6,062 nt of DNA from Thiobacillus sp. (GTDB taxonomy: Bacteria; Pseudomonadota; Gammaproteobacteria; Burkholderiales; Thiobacillaceae), in assembly GCA_024710445.1 (NCBI GenBank), contig JANJUT010000269.1, positions 1-6,062 on the forward strand, given 5' to 3'. The notes beneath the pieces are model-generated. The model worked only from the letters and a program-made list of their open reading frames with translations, did no database searches and was not told the DNA's origin. Shown here piece after piece: positions 5,847 to 6,062 of this stretch (position 1 is the first letter of the stretch; every line of letters begins with the position of its first letter). A program made the translations under genes and the position numbers.

Positions 5847-6062
5847 ATGATCATCCAGAATACTTCCCCGATGAGTCAGGCCATCCAGCCTGGCAACGTC
5901 ACACCTGCCAGGACCGAGCCTCGGCCTGTCGCCGTCGCTCCGGCCCAGAGTGCCCCGCAGAAGCCTTCTCTTGAAGAGCTGAAGAGTGCAGTCGCGTTCA
6001 TCAATAAAGCCTTGCAACAGTCGAACCGCAACCTGGAATTCAGCGTGGACAGCACCACCGAT
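5847..6062 (+). CDS. flaG: FlaG family protein, 3' end outside the window
   Basis: The frame is open for 72 codons from ATG 5847 to the window edge. AAGGA (5835-5839) lies 7 bases upstream. The first 40 residues are Pro/Ala/Gln-rich and probably disordered; the conserved FlaG core begins at about residue 41 (SLEELKSAVAFINKALQQSNRNLEFSVDSTTD), the last ten residues being the family's most recognisable part. Complete FlaG proteins are usually about 110-150 residues, so perhaps half is present. FlaG proteins are linked to flagellar filament length, with an unclear mechanism. Its place right after flagellin, usually ahead of fliD, is standard in proteobacteria. It may be read from the flagellin promoter past the intervening hairpin. 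Confidence 0.9.
   Translation, partial: MIIQNTSPMSQAIQPGNVTPARTEPRPVAVAPAQSAPQKPSLEELKSAVAFINKALQQSNRNLEFSVDSTTD

Noticed and set aside
4980..6017. Minus-strand 345-codon open frame
   Set aside because: Antisense to flagellin and flaG, both clearly recognised; composition is Gly/Arg/Val-rich with no motif.
1..6062. tRNA, rRNA, CRISPR arrays or phage genes
   Set aside because: No cloverleaf, ribosomal RNA sequence, regularly spaced repeats or phage/transposase protein motifs were found on either strand.

Overview
The window suggests a Gram-negative, motile bacterium, most likely a betaproteobacterium (GC-rich, flagellin N-terminus beginning MAQVINTN, flaG directly after flagellin, NarX/NarL-type two-component pair). 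The species cannot be named from the sequence alone.

Layout. Bases 1-576 (minus strand, running off the left edge) are the first 192 codons of a Memo-like protein, AmmeMemoRadiSam system protein B. A divergent intergenic region (577-978) follows. It contains a compact MITE-like element (643-876) with 17-bp terminal inverted repeats (16/17 matching), flanked by a 5-bp direct repeat TTCAA. To its right is a sigma-70-type promoter whose perfect TATAAT overlaps an upstream ATG, so the histidine kinase gene probably starts at 979. The kinase (979-2454) and a NarL/FixJ-family response regulator (2494-3141) form a two-gene operon. A diguanylate cyclase (probable start 3310, end 4896) follows, with two adjacent palindromes just before it. 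Then come a very short flagellin (5058-5780), a strong hairpin, and the start of flaG (5847 to the right edge).

How the genes may work together. The cytoplasmic PAS-PAS kinase would sense an internal signal and phosphorylate the DNA-binding regulator. The next gene makes c-di-GMP, the usual second messenger for switching between swimming and attachment, and it keeps both its active site (GGEEF) and its product-inhibition site (RLTD). The last genes build the flagellar filament. Control of the cyclase or flagellar genes by this regulator is an inference from gene order only.

No clearly new multi-gene system is visible. The items most worth a second look are the MITE-like element, the minimal 240-residue flagellin, a perfect 12-bp hairpin inside the cyclase gene, the paired palindromes before that gene, and a start-stop ATG-TAG behind a strong Shine-Dalgarno sequence upstream of flagellin.
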